DNA of 64,000 nucleotides from Claveliimonas bilis (lineage in GTDB: Bacteria > Bacillota > Clostridia > Lachnospirales > Lachnospiraceae): positions 2,976,001-3,040,000 of the forward strand of contig NZ_AP027742.1 of assembly GCF_030296775.1 (NCBI RefSeq), read 5' to 3'. Position 1 is the first letter of the stretch, and each line of letters starts with the position of its first letter. Shown piece after piece: positions 44,342-53,205 of this stretch. The notes beneath the pieces are model-generated. The model saw only the letters and a list, made by a program, of their open reading frames with translations, ran no database searches and was not told the origin of the DNA. A program made the position numbers and the translations under genes.

Positions 44342-45325
44342 TCATTCGTAATCTTTAACCGGAAGTCCGTGCTTCTCTCTGATCTCATCCAGTCCCATCT
44401 GTATCCGTTCATCCGGATCATTGTCAAGACTAAGCAAGAGAGAAATATCATCTACCCGTCCATTATCAGAAAGTAATTCCGGGGCATAGCTCCATACTTC
44501 GATAACCGATCCTCCAAAGTCTTCAAATTCCCGCTTTGATATGATGTATTCTGCAGGAATTGTCGATGCTATCCTTGCGGAGACAGCAATCCCTCTATCG
44601 TATTCTTTCGCGCCCACCATTGATATAGAAGAAAGTGCTTTTACACCACTCTGAAGAAGGTGCGGTCCTGATGGCTCGTTTTTCACATATATAACACGTT
44701 TTACCGGCGACTTCATCCTACTATATGCTTTCCTTAAAAATTCTGGTTTGTCAAACCGGGAAATAATCCACTTATTTGTACCTTCATTTTTTATTTCAAT
44801 GACTCCTGATTCAGCCAGATCTTTGATCGCCCTACTGCAGGTTGCTTTTGAGAGCCGAAGCTTTTTTGACAACTCTGTCTGGTTCATAGTCCTGTTGTGC
44901 CCTGTATGGTAATATAAATAAAGAAATACCAGCTGCGTACCCGGTGCCATGGTTTCCTCTATATGGGAAACGGACGCACATTTTTCATTAAAAAAGCATA
45001 CCCAGAAAGGTAAAAAAACCTGTTGTGATTCCGCTATAAAAGGCAGCCTGTTTTCTACTAAATTTCGGCGCTGCTGCGCAGTAAGCCTATCCAAATACAG
45101 CGCACACGGAACAGTGCTCAGTTTGCAAAAATTTACAAACTGCTTCTTTAAGGATGGAAGGCGCCAGGAATTACTATTCGGTGACAGCAATGCGCATCTG
45201 TGTTCATCCCACGATAAAAGTTGGACATTATAATTATCCCGAATATACACTGGCGTATCCCTCGGGTATTCATATGATGTAATTATAATATTATCACCAA
45301 ATATTGATTTCAGAAACTCCATCAT
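44342..45325 (-). CDS. Winged-helix regulator, AbiEi-like antitoxin candidate
   Basis: 327 aa from the ATG 7 bp after AAAGGAGA (a TTG two codons earlier is possible). The N-terminal domain is not recognised. The central MarR/Crp-like winged helix has NQTELSKKLRLSKATCSRAIKDLAESGVIEI, followed by a C-terminal domain (YDRGIAVSARIASTIPAEYIIS). The order regulator then nucleotidyltransferase resembles AbiEi-AbiEii type IV toxin-antitoxin modules used in phage defence. That role is inference from gene order. Confidence 0.65.
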   Translation of the reverse strand: MMEFLKSIFGDNIIITSYEYPRDTPVYIRDNYNVQLLSWDEHRCALLSPNSNSWRLPSLKKQFVNFCKLSTVPCALYLDRLTAQQRRNLVENRLPFIAESQQVFLPFWVCFFNEKCASVSHIEETMAPGTQLVFLYLYYHTGHNRTMNQTELSKKLRLSKATCSRAIKDLAESGVIEIKNEGTNKWIISRFDKPEFLRKAYSRMKSPVKRVIYVKNEPSGPHLLQSGVKALSSISMVGAKEYDRGIAVSARIASTIPAEYIISKREFEDFGGSVIEVWSYAPELLSDNGRVDDISLLLSLDNDPDERIQMGLDEIREKHGLPVKDYE

Positions 45326-45493
45326 ATCCAATCTCCTTTGAATCCCTCATAAGTTTCATTGTTTTTTTATTGTATCATTTATATTGAAACAATACAAGTT
45401 TCAATGAAATAATTGTTGATTCCCTTATAGTTTTAGTATTGCGTATTCTACAAATATAATACCATTTTATAAAAATGTAAAAGAGGAGGGGAT

Positions 45494-45538
45494 TGTATTA
45501 TGGCCGGCAGCATAAAAGATTTAGCAAATAAAAAATAG
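45494..45538 (+). pseudogene. Gene start cut off next to the IS91-type element
   Basis: GAGGAGG (45483-45489) and an ATG at 45500 open a frame MAGSIKDLANKK that ends at once at a TAG where the element's AATAGGC hairpin begins. It looks like the N-terminus of an interrupted gene; similar starts occur in HEPN-type proteins, but twelve residues are too few to assign it. The rest of the gene is not seen beyond the element. Confidence 0.45.
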
Positions 45539-45622
45539 GCTTCGCCTATTCAACTCCCCTACCCCTCAATCATGAGGGGATAGGGGGTTTTCTTTTGTTA
45601 CTTTTTCTTGCATAATAGACTT

Positions 45623-46774
45623 ATGAACATCTTACAAAGAATCTTTGCAGACCATTATGAAGAAATTAAATATACTCTTCATCCCAGAGAGACTGAGATG
45701 GAAAATATCAATAAGATGATCAACTGTGGTGATCCTTCTTTTGGCGGTGCCATGTACAATTGTCCGCACTGCGGGAACTTCAAATTCGTTCCTTTCCGCT
45801 GTCACAGCCGTTTTTGCCCTTCATGTGGCAACAAATATTCTATGGAACGCACCACCAGTATGTCTTTCAAACTCGTTAGCGTCCAACACCGCCATTGCGT
45901 TTTTACTATTGATGAAAATCTCCGCAGCTTCTTCCTTCAGGACCGATCTCTTCTGAACTGTCTCTTCCATTCCGTCTCCAGTGTAATATCAAGGATGTTT
46001 TTCAATCTAAACCATGCCCAAAATTTTACTCCCGGCTATATCATGGTCCTTCATACTTTTGGCCGCGATCTCAAATGGAATCCCCACATTCACTGCCTCC
46101 TTTCCGAAGGTGGCTACAGTAATGACGGCTTCTGGCGCCATGTAAAACACTTTAACTACAACTATCTGCGCAATGCTTTCCGCACGGCTCTTCTCAATGA
46201 ACTGGAAGACCGGATTGGACCTTCTTTCAAAAAAGTGAAAGCGAAATGTTACACTCAGCATAAGCAGGGCTTCTATGTCTATGCTAAACCGAATCTCTGC
46301 GATCCGAAAGTAGTGGCTAAATACATCGGCCGCTATCTTGGCAGGCCAGTAATTGCCACTTCCAGGATTGACCGGTATGACGGAGATATCGTTACTTTCC
46401 ACTATAACCGTCACGAAGATGAACAGTATGTGGAAGAAACTTTGCCTGTTATGGATTTCATAAAACGTCTCATCCGACACATCCCGGAAAAACATTTTAA
46501 AATGATCCGCTATGGCGGTCTGTATGCAAGGCACCGCAAGATTGATTCAAAACTGCACCGTGTCATCTCAAAAGAAAAGCATAGGATATACCGCAGCTTC
46601 ACTCAATGGAGAACATCTCTTTTTCTCTCCTTCGGATATGACCCCCTGTATTGTTCCGAGTGTAATCATAAAATGGAGTTCTTGGAACTTTATTACAACC
46701 ACAAGCGCGTACCTCTCGAAGAAATGTACGAGAAAGTAATGTCCAAATCTCGTGGAAAGCGTTCCTCCGCGTAG
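45623..46774 (+). CDS. IS91-family transposase (zinc finger, HUH, Y2)
   Basis: 383 aa from the ATG at 45623 (a TTG five codons earlier is possible; neither has a clear ribosome binding site). N-terminal zinc-binding motif YNCPHCGN...CHSRFCPSCG, the HUH metal motif NPHIHCLL, and the paired tyrosines KYIGRYLGRP that nick DNA in rolling-circle transposition. A C-terminal CSECNHKM forms another CxxC. The frame is intact, so the element may be active. Confidence 0.92.
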   Translation: MNILQRIFADHYEEIKYTLHPRETEMENINKMINCGDPSFGGAMYNCPHCGNFKFVPFRCHSRFCPSCGNKYSMERTTSMSFKLVSVQHRHCVFTIDENLRSFFLQDRSLLNCLFHSVSSVISRMFFNLNHAQNFTPGYIMVLHTFGRDLKWNPHIHCLLSEGGYSNDGFWRHVKHFNYNYLRNAFRTALLNELEDRIGPSFKKVKAKCYTQHKQGFYVYAKPNLCDPKVVAKYIGRYLGRPVIATSRIDRYDGDIVTFHYNRHEDEQYVEETLPVMDFIKRLIRHIPEKHFKMIRYGGLYARHRKIDSKLHRVISKEKHRIYRSFTQWRTSLFLSFGYDPLYCSECNHKMEFLELYYNHKRVPLEEMYEKVMSKSRGKRSSA

Positions 46775-46814
46775 AACCGTTGTGATATAATCCTCTCAAA
46801 GGAGGTTGCTTACC

Positions 46815-46991
46815 ATGAAACCAGATATTGAGGAACTGCGCAAAAAGTACATAGAGAATCCACCCGAAGGAATGACATCCGAGGACATTCGCCATATGAG
46901 CGAGGATGACCTTCTGGATATGGATTATTTTCTGAATGAAGACGACCCTTTTGACGATTTGTTTGGAGAAGAAGGTTTTTATATCTTCTAA
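46815..46991 (+). CDS. Small acidic protein following the IS91-type transposase
   Basis: 58 aa, strongly acidic at the C-terminus (MSEDDLLDMDYFLNEDDPFDDLFGEE). It has its own GATATAAT box and AAAGGAGG at good spacing, which supports real expression. Possibly a modulator or DNA mimic associated with the transposase; function unknown. Confidence 0.65.
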   Translation: MKPDIEELRKKYIENPPEGMTSEDIRHMSEDDLLDMDYFLNEDDPFDDLFGEEGFYIF

Positions 46992-47104
46992 ATCTAACCA
47001 TCGTCCTATTGTCATGCCCACTCCCCTGTTGATTTAACATATGTTCGATCAGTAGGGCTTTTTCCCCCTTATCCAAAAATCGGAATTTCCTATAAAGTAA
47101 AAAC

Positions 47105-47131
47105 AACCCGGAAAATAAACTTTTCCGGGTT
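47105..47131 (-). terminator. tRNA-Cys terminator
   Basis: Stem AACCCGGAAAA/TTTTCCGGGTT with a T-rich tail on the minus strand, 8 bp past the tRNA-Cys 3' end. Confidence 0.85.
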
Positions 47132-47138
47132 CTCTAAA

Positions 47139-47209
47139 AGGCGCCAACCAGATTTGAACTGGTGATGAAGGTGTTGCAGACCTCTGCCTTACCACTTGGC
47201 TATGGCGCC
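47139..47209 (-). tRNA. tRNA-Cys (GCA), copy 1
   Basis: 71 nt, acceptor GGCGCC/GGCGCC, anticodon GCA in a GGTCTGCAACACC loop region, T-arm GTTCAAATC and U discriminator, typical of tRNA-Cys. Identical to the copy at 57756-57826. It lies downstream of the LUD gene. Confidence 0.95.
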
Positions 47210-47290
47210 GTATATAAGTGCCCTGCTCCGGTCATTTCTGCCGACCGCCGGGCACTTTTTTATTATAACAGAGCATTTCTTGTTCGTCAA

Positions 47291-47929
47291 TTAAAATCCC
47301 AAATCTTCATTGACAAGGATTACCTTGATCCTTCCTTTTTCTTTGGAAAATCTTGTGACAAGGATCTGGCTGCAGATACTGTCCGGAGATTTGCAATTCG
47401 CACATGCTCCGGTCTTAGAGCAGGGCGTGCTCAGATCAAAACGCATAGCATTGATAGGCGCCGCCTCGTTTCTTGCGCGGGATACGGCGTCGTCCACTTC
47501 TTTGACAACTTTATTCATCCCTACAATGAGCAGAACATTTTTCGGTCCCCAGGCAATGCAGGCCACACGGTTCCCTACTCCGTCAATATTAACCAGGATC
47601 CCGTCTTCTGTAATGGCATTGGTACTTGCCAGGAAGAAATCACTGTGGAAAATATTAAGCTGCACTTCCCGTTTTTCTTCCGGAGATTTACAGGTATCCC
47701 TGTTATAGACCGTATAATTTCCCTGACAGACTTTTTCGATCAGTCCGATCTCCTGTGCGGACATGGAACCGCCCCAGCCGATCACGCTTCCTTCCGGGAT
47801 CATATCCAGAGCTGTCTTAAGCGCTTCCTCTTTCGTCTCCGCATAATAGCCTTCCATTCCCCTGGATTCCAGCCCTTTCATTACTTTTTGTGCCAGCATC
47901 TGGTTTCTCTTTTTTCTGTTGTTGTCCAT
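47291..47929 (-). CDS. LUD-domain lactate utilization protein
   Basis: 212 aa of the LUD (DUF162) family: EEALKTALDMIPEGSVIGWGGSMSAQEIG, DFFLASTNAITEDGILVNIDGVGNRVA, and a Cys-rich tail (CSKTGACANCKSPDSICSQ) that may bind a metal or iron-sulphur cluster. Standalone LUD proteins of this type are common in Clostridia, without a proven substrate. A GC-rich hairpin (47216-47257) separates it from tRNA-Cys. AAGGAGGAG precedes ATG. Confidence 0.9.
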   Translation of the reverse strand: MDNNRKKRNQMLAQKVMKGLESRGMEGYYAETKEEALKTALDMIPEGSVIGWGGSMSAQEIGLIEKVCQGNYTVYNRDTCKSPEEKREVQLNIFHSDFFLASTNAITEDGILVNIDGVGNRVACIAWGPKNVLLIVGMNKVVKEVDDAVSRARNEAAPINAMRFDLSTPCSKTGACANCKSPDSICSQILVTRFSKEKGRIKVILVNEDLGF

Positions 47930-48052
47930 TTGTAAACTCCTCCTTTATGTTTTGTCTGTTTCGCTTCTTCTCTCCCAAATACGCTATGTTCTTATTTTGT
48001 GATATATTCCTTTCCCGTTTGTTCTATCGTTATTTTTCTATTGCTATCATTC

Positions 48053-49267
48053 TTACACGATATTTCCGGCGCGGCGGGCAAGGATCTCATCCAGAATGCA
48101 TCCGGCCACCTCCTCTTTGCTCATGATCTCCAGTTCTTTTACCGCGTCCTCTGTAATCAGGGTTACAATATTGGTGTCCGTTCCAAACCCGGCTCCTTCC
48201 ACCTTCAGATTGTTGGCAACGATCATATCCACATTTTTCTTCTTCAGCTTTGCTTTGGAATTTTCCAACATATTTTCGGTTTCCATGGAGAAGCCGCAGA
48301 TAAACTGTCCTTCTCTTTTATGGCTTCCGAGGAATTTCAAAATATCTTCTGTACGCTCCAGGGAAAGACTGGTATCGCTATCCGATTTTTTTATTTTTTC
48401 ATTGCTGACGCTGGCGGGACGGTAATCCGCCACTGCTGCCGCTTTAATGATAATATCTGTCTGGCTGCTCCTTTGGGTCACGGCCTCGTACATATCCTGT
48501 GCACTTACGACTGGAACAATGCTGACAAACATAGGCGGTTCTATGGAGGTGCGCCCGCTCACCAGTGTCACATCCGCTCCCCGCAGTGCGCAGATACGCG
48601 CAATGCTGTATCCCATCTTCCCGCTGGAATGGTTGGTGAGATAGCGGACCGGATCCAGGCTCTCCTGGGTCGGTCCTGCTGTCACAAGGACCTTGAGCCC
48701 TTCCATATCTTTTTTATATGCGCATGCCTTCAGTACATACTGATACAAAATATCCGGCTCCGGCATTTTTCCCTTTCCTACATCTCCGCATGCAAGTCTT
48801 CCCTCCGCCGGTTCCACAATCTCCATGCCATACTCTTTTAATTTTCTAAGGTTGTCCTGCGTAACCGCATTTTCATACATGCGTGTGTTCATGGCAGGCA
48901 CAATGATTTTCGGACAGGTGCAGGCCAGAACCGTCGTCGTCAGCATATCATCCGCAATTCCATGAGCAAGCTTCGCGATCACATTGGCTGTTGCCGGAGC
49001 AATGATCACTGCATCAGCCCGGTCTGCCAGAGAAATATGTTCTGTGCTGTACTCATGGTTTCTGTCGAATGTATCCGTATGGCACCGCTGATTTGTCAGT
49101 CCTTCAAATGTCAGCGGCGTAATAAATTCCTGCGCATGTTCCGTCATGATCACCTGCACATCAGCCCCTGCCTTTACCAGAAGACTGGTAAGATAAGCGC
49201 TTTTGTAAGCTGCGATCCCCCCTGTTACTCCCAGAAGTATGGTTTTGCCCTTTAACAGTTTCAACAT
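48053..49267 (-). CDS. coaBC: Bifunctional phosphopantothenoylcysteine decarboxylase/synthase
   Basis: 404 aa. N-terminal flavoprotein decarboxylase (KTILLGVTGGIAAYKSAYL; catalytic His in the GLTNQRCHTDTFDRNHEYSTEHISLA region; PAMNTRMYENAVTQDNL) and C-terminal synthetase (VLVTAGPTQESLDPVRYLTNHSSGKMGYSIA; KKKNVDMIVANNL). It makes 4'-phosphopantetheine for CoA. Divergent from the ECF S-component gene, which likely imports pantothenate. A TTGTTA-18-TATAAT promoter lies upstream. Confidence 0.96.
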   Translation of the reverse strand: MLKLLKGKTILLGVTGGIAAYKSAYLTSLLVKAGADVQVIMTEHAQEFITPLTFEGLTNQRCHTDTFDRNHEYSTEHISLADRADAVIIAPATANVIAKLAHGIADDMLTTTVLACTCPKIIVPAMNTRMYENAVTQDNLRKLKEYGMEIVEPAEGRLACGDVGKGKMPEPDILYQYVLKACAYKKDMEGLKVLVTAGPTQESLDPVRYLTNHSSGKMGYSIARICALRGADVTLVSGRTSIEPPMFVSIVPVVSAQDMYEAVTQRSSQTDIIIKAAAVADYRPASVSNEKIKKSDSDTSLSLERTEDILKFLGSHKREGQFICGFSMETENMLENSKAKLKKKNVDMIVANNLKVEGAGFGTDTNIVTLITEDAVKELEIMSKEEVAGCILDEILARRAGNIV

Positions 49268-49311
49268 GTTGTAAATTCCTTCCTTTCGTGCTATACTTCC
49301 ATCGTAATTGT

Positions 49312-49341
49312 ATTATATCCCTACAGAGGGAATGATAACAA
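49312..49341 (-). promoter_or_regulatory. coaBC promoter
   Basis: TTGTTA-18-TATAAT on the minus strand, in the 88-bp gap shared with the divergent ECF transporter gene. Confidence 0.6.
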
Positions 49342-49355
49342 GGAGGAATTGAATA

Positions 49356-49985
49356 ATGAGAGAAAAAACACATGACACCAGATGGATGGTCTGTGTTGCA
49401 CTTATGGCAGCGATCGTCATTGTCCTTGCGAACACACCGCTTGGCATGATCCAGCTTCCGATCATTAAGGCGACAACAGTACACATTCCTGTCATCATCG
49501 GAGCAATCCTTTTGGGGCCTTTTGCGGGAGGCGTTTTGGGAGCCGTATTCGGCATCTGCTCCGTCATCAGCAACACCATGGCACCTACACTTTTATCCTT
49601 TGCGTTTTCACCTTTTATGAGCACGACCGGATTTCCCGGAGTTGCCAAAGCGCTGTGGATCTCAATCGGATGCCGTATCCTGATCGGCGTCGCCGCCGGC
49701 TGGCTCTGGCGCCTGTGCCTTCATTTCCACTGGAATCAGACAATCTGTCTTCCAATTGTGGGCTTTGCAGGATCTATGGTAAATACCATCACCGTCATGG
49801 GCAGCATTTATCTGTTCTTTGCCAGAGAGTACGCCCAGGCACAGGACGTAGGACTGACTGCCGTGTGGGGACTCATCATGGGAACCATCACCGCATCCGG
49901 CATTCCGGAGGCCGTCGCATCAGCTGTACTTGTGCTGGCGCTGGGAAAAGTACTTTTGAAATTTATGAAAAGAAGTTTGATATAA
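49356..49985 (+). CDS. ECF transporter S component, probably pantothenate (PanT)
   Basis: 209 aa with about six membrane segments and the S-component Ala/Gly pattern (VHIPVIIGAILLGPFAGGVLGAVFG; FAGSMVNTITVMGS). S components bind a vitamin and use shared EcfA/EcfT units encoded elsewhere. Head-to-head placement with coaBC suggests pantothenate as substrate; this is contextual inference. CAAGGAGG precedes ATG. Confidence 0.82.
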   Translation: MREKTHDTRWMVCVALMAAIVIVLANTPLGMIQLPIIKATTVHIPVIIGAILLGPFAGGVLGAVFGICSVISNTMAPTLLSFAFSPFMSTTGFPGVAKALWISIGCRILIGVAAGWLWRLCLHFHWNQTICLPIVGFAGSMVNTITVMGSIYLFFAREYAQAQDVGLTAVWGLIMGTITASGIPEAVASAVLVLALGKVLLKFMKRSLI

Positions 49986-50038
49986 AAATAACGGGAGACG
50001 TAGTAAAATTGAATTTTGCTACGTCTCCCGTTATTTTT
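49984..50038. terminator. Bidirectional terminator between panT and telA
   Basis: Perfect 20-bp stem AAAAATAACGGGAGACGTAG/CTACGTCTCCCGTTATTTTT with A and T tracts, between convergent genes. Confidence 0.93.
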
Positions 50039-51091
50039 TTAACGTCTGATTTCCAGCAATTTTGCTTTCAGTTCTCCTTCCAGCCGCTGTATTTCCTGTT
50101 CCGCTTCTCTTCTCTTTGTCCGTCCTTCCTGCTGGATCTGCATTACCTCATCAAGGGTGGAAATAAGAGATTCATTTGTGGCTTTCAGTGTTTCCATATC
50201 CACGATTCCCCGCTCGGATTCTCTGGCGGATTCTACAGACGCCATCTTCAGTTTTTCTGCATTTCTGCGAAGAAGTTCATTTGTCATATCTGTCACTTCC
50301 CGCTGTGCAGCTGCTGCCTGTGAGGAATGCTCCACGCCAAGGGCAAGCACCATCTGACTTTTCCACAGCGGCACTGTATTGACAATGGTAGATTGGATTT
50401 TCTCCACCATCAGCGTATCATTGTTCTGCACCAGCCTGATCTGCGGAGCAGTCTGCACTGCGATCATTCTTGTCAGCTCCAGATCATGAACTTTCTTTTC
50501 AAAACGTACACACAGAGATTCCAGGTCTTTCGCCGCCTGAATATCCTCCGGGAACCCGCTGGTCTCCGCTTTCTTTATCATTTCCGGGAGTTCTTTTGTC
50601 CTTACATCCTCTATCTTCTTTTTTCCTGCCGCAATATAGAGGTTCAGCTCTTTATAATATTCCAGATTCTGCTGATACATCTTATCCAGAAGAGCTGCAT
50701 CTTTCATAAGCTGAACCTGATAGCCCTCCAGCGTTTTACAAATCTTGGAGATGTTTGCCTCCGCCTTATCGTATTTTGCTTTCATGGCTGTCAGCTTATT
50801 GGCATTCTTCTTAAAAAATCCAAAAATTCCTTTGCTTTCTTCCTCGTCAAAATCTTTCAATTCAGTGACGACATCGGTAAGCAGCCCGCCGATTTCACCG
50901 AGATCTTTGGTACGCACATTTTCCAGTGCCTTTTCAGAAAAATCCGCCATCTTTTTCTGTACGCCGGAGCCATACTGCAAAACGGCGTTGGAATCATACA
51001 GATCAATCTCTCCGGCAAATGCTTCTGCTCTTGCTTTTTCTTCCTCTGTAAGAGAGGTCTGTTCTGTTAGGGTTTGATATTCTTCGTTCAT
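50039..51091 (-). CDS. telA: TelA-family toxic anion resistance protein
   Basis: 350 aa from the second ATG (7 bp after AAGGA); the first ATG two codons earlier overlaps the site. Long helical protein of the TelA family (KGIFGFFKKNANKLTAMKAKYDKAEANISKI; LTRMIAVQTAPQIRLVQNNDTLMVEKIQ; STIVNTVPLWKSQMVLALG). TelA homologues are linked to tellurite and cell-envelope antibiotic resistance by an unknown mechanism. It follows xpaC, its common partner, after 27 bp. Confidence 0.92.
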   Translation of the reverse strand: MNEEYQTLTEQTSLTEEEKARAEAFAGEIDLYDSNAVLQYGSGVQKKMADFSEKALENVRTKDLGEIGGLLTDVVTELKDFDEEESKGIFGFFKKNANKLTAMKAKYDKAEANISKICKTLEGYQVQLMKDAALLDKMYQQNLEYYKELNLYIAAGKKKIEDVRTKELPEMIKKAETSGFPEDIQAAKDLESLCVRFEKKVHDLELTRMIAVQTAPQIRLVQNNDTLMVEKIQSTIVNTVPLWKSQMVLALGVEHSSQAAAAQREVTDMTNELLRRNAEKLKMASVESARESERGIVDMETLKATNESLISTLDEVMQIQQEGRTKRREAEQEIQRLEGELKAKLLEIRR

Positions 51092-51118
51092 ACTCATTTC
51101 CTTTCCTGATCTGTTCTG

Positions 51119-52348
51119 TTATTTTCTGTTTTTCTGAAGGCCGTCCTCTGTCAGCCCCTCCTGCGCCAGCATTGCTTCCAGTACGGAAATATCAGAAGAA
51201 ATATCCCAAGCCACGTCTTCAAACAGGCTGTCCAGCAATTTCTCAAAAGCTGTATTCAGCGTATCCAGCGTCTTTTCAATCTCTTCTTTTGCCTGACGGA
51301 TATTTTCTCCTGCTTCCGGCTGGCCGTCCAACTGCTCGTAAGCCTCCAGAAGTTTCACCGTTGTGGGGAGATAGTATTCCATCATTTTTTCAATATCTTC
51401 CACGGCAGAAGGATCTTCCTTCACCCGATCAAATATCCTGCGGACCAGAAGTTCGATCCGGTCAATTTTCCGGGAAATTTCCACTCCCGGAATGGCGTCG
51501 TTGCACTCCCTGATCTTCTTCACATACCAGTTTCCCAGACTGATGACTTTTTCTGCTTCCGTCTCCGGCTTTTCCGGTGTTCTTTCCTGCCTCTGTCTCT
51601 CCTGTTCCCTGGCTTCCCGGCGCTCCTTCTCCGCCTGCATGTGGGCTTCTCTTTGCCGTTTCAGCTGCTGATATTCTTCATAAAATGCGTCCGTCACCAT
51701 AAGGCAGGTTTCCTGATCGTCCAGATGCCCCTGCAGAAACCAGCGCTTTTCGATCATTTGTTTCAGATCCTTTACAACGCCTTTTGCTGATCTTCCGCTT
51801 TTATCGGCCAGTTCTTTTACATTGCAGTAGACTCTTCCCTGCATAATCTCAATATATTTATGAAAACGCCTGTTCCTTCCAAGGCGGGTCCTGCCGTTCC
51901 ATATAAGAACAACTCCCGCTGCGACCAGCAGCAAAAGCGTCCCGATCAAAAGGCCTCCCAGCCATGGAAATGCTCCTGTTACCGCTACGGTTATTACAGT
52001 TGCCGCCAGCACAAGACTGCTTGGAATCAGCAGGAGGCATCCGAGAATCGTTAAAATGATCCCTGCTGCTTTTACTCCTTTATTGCCGGCAAAAAGAGTG
52101 AGGGGCTTTGTATCCGGCCTGCTGTATTCCTGTCCATCCCACCGGAAATCCGGTCTGCTTTTCCCAAAATCGGCGTCGGCCTGCCGGAATCCTTCGCCTG
52201 TCTGACGGACACTCTCCTTGAACTGAAACACCGCGTCATTTACTGTATTTGCAATTGTATCATTAAGTCTGCGAAAATCCTGGGAGTCAATGGCATTTTG
52301 AACGATGTTCCGAATGTCGCGCCCCCATCTTTCCCAATCCTGGTTCAT
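51119..52348 (-). CDS. xpaC: XpaC-like membrane protein
   Basis: 409 aa of the 5-bromo-4-chloroindolyl phosphate hydrolysis (XpaC) family. A helical N-terminus, two membrane segments (about 90-150, GIILTILGCLLLIPSSLVLAATVI), a charged coiled region (QAEKERREAREQERQRQERTPEKPE) and the XpaC core (IEKMMEYYLPTTVKLLEAY). xpaC-telA pairs are frequent in Firmicutes. The hydrolysis name is historical; the true activity is unknown. Confidence 0.9.
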   Translation of the reverse strand: MNQDWERWGRDIRNIVQNAIDSQDFRRLNDTIANTVNDAVFQFKESVRQTGEGFRQADADFGKSRPDFRWDGQEYSRPDTKPLTLFAGNKGVKAAGIILTILGCLLLIPSSLVLAATVITVAVTGAFPWLGGLLIGTLLLLVAAGVVLIWNGRTRLGRNRRFHKYIEIMQGRVYCNVKELADKSGRSAKGVVKDLKQMIEKRWFLQGHLDDQETCLMVTDAFYEEYQQLKRQREAHMQAEKERREAREQERQRQERTPEKPETEAEKVISLGNWYVKKIRECNDAIPGVEISRKIDRIELLVRRIFDRVKEDPSAVEDIEKMMEYYLPTTVKLLEAYEQLDGQPEAGENIRQAKEEIEKTLDTLNTAFEKLLDSLFEDVAWDISSDISVLEAMLAQEGLTEDGLQKNRK

Positions 52349-52439
52349 GCTTTCTGCGTCCTTTCTGTTCTTTGTCTTCCATTATAGCAAGTTGCCGGCC
52401 TGCTGACTAGTGTATTACTGCATTCCCTTTCAGATAAGT

Positions 52440-52566
52440 TCCCCTTGTGATATAATATTTTTATAAGCATCTGCCATGCAAAAACTCCGTAAGGCCAAAC
52501 ACCAGCGAGCGTGAAGCCCAAGGAAACTAACGTTTAAGCATGGCGCATAAAAAGGAGGAATACTTT
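52440..52566 (+). promoter_or_regulatory. Leader D before DUF1847, possible distant relative of leaders A-C
   Basis: GATATAAT (-10 at 52450-52455) is followed by GCCATGC (52474-52480) and, 53 bp later, GCATGGC just before AAAAAGGAGG. The position of the promoter, the GCCATGC/GCATGGC pair and a GCGAGCGTGAAGCCC segment recall leaders A-C, but the inner hairpins do not align, so kinship is uncertain. Confidence 0.4.
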
Positions 52567-53205
52567 ATGTCCGAGAATAACCTATCCTGCATTGACTGTG
52601 CTGTAAAAAACTGCGACAAGGAGGATCGCTCCTATCCGCCTTTCTGCCTCACAACGCACATGGATCACGAGATTCTTAACGAAGCTCTCTCCTGCTACCA
52701 GGAGCCGGAAAATCACGCAATCATGTGCGCTGCCGCAGAAGTGGAATTTGAGCACTACTGTAAATATACCAGGGTAGAGGAAATTATGGCTTTTGCCGAA
52801 AAAATAGGCGCAAAAAAGATAGGCATAGCCACCTGTGTGGGACTGCTGGCGGAAAGCCGTACCCTGGCGCAGATTTTTCGCAGCCATGGATTTGAAGTTT
52901 ACGGAATCGGCTGTAAAGTAGGCGCCATCCCCAAAACAGCTCTCGGAATTGATGAAAAATGCAACGGCGTAGGCAAAAACGCCTGCAATCCTATTCTGCA
53001 GGCCAAGCTTCTTAACGCCGCGAAAACCGACCTCAACGTGGTAGTAGGTCTCTGCGTCGGTCACGACAGCCTGTTTTACAAATATTCCGACGCCATAGTT
53101 ACAACAGCCGTGACAAAGGACAGAGTTCTTGGGCACAATCCGGCGGCTGCACTTTATACTGCCAACTCTTATTATTCAAAATTAAAACAGGAAGGTGAGG
53201 TATGA
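52567..53205 (+). CDS. DUF1847 domain protein
   Basis: 212 aa from the ATG 7 bp after AAGGAGG. Cys-rich N-terminus (CIDCAVKNCDKEDRSYPPFC) suggests metal binding; the remaining fold contains AAAEVEFEHYCKYTRVEEIMAFAEKIGAKKIGIATCVGLL, GIGCKVGAIPK and LNVVVGLCVGHDSLFYKYS. DUF1847 proteins occur in anaerobes and lack a proven function. Its stop overlaps the start of the pentapeptide gene, indicating coupling. Confidence 0.88.
   Translation: MSENNLSCIDCAVKNCDKEDRSYPPFCLTTHMDHEILNEALSCYQEPENHAIMCAAAEVEFEHYCKYTRVEEIMAFAEKIGAKKIGIATCVGLLAESRTLAQIFRSHGFEVYGIGCKVGAIPKTALGIDEKCNGVGKNACNPILQAKLLNAAKTDLNVVVGLCVGHDSLFYKYSDAIVTTAVTKDRVLGHNPAAALYTANSYYSKLKQEGEV

Larger units (their letters stand above)
45534..47000 (+). 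mobile_element. IS91-type (HUH Y2) insertion element, right end uncertain
   Basis: Starts near hairpins AATAGGC-TTC-GCCTATT (45534-45550) and CCCCTACCCCTCA/TGAGGGGATAGGGG (45556-45586), features expected at the origin or terminus of rolling-circle elements. It contains a transposase and a small acidic ORF. Such elements have no terminal inverted repeats or target duplications, so the right end is uncertain. Confidence 0.65.

Noticed and set aside
47216-47261. Terminator for a plus-strand gene before the LUD gene
   Set aside because: The T run is on the plus side but no plus-strand gene precedes it except the small IS ORF beyond the tRNA; on the minus strand it lacks a U-tract, so its role is unclear.
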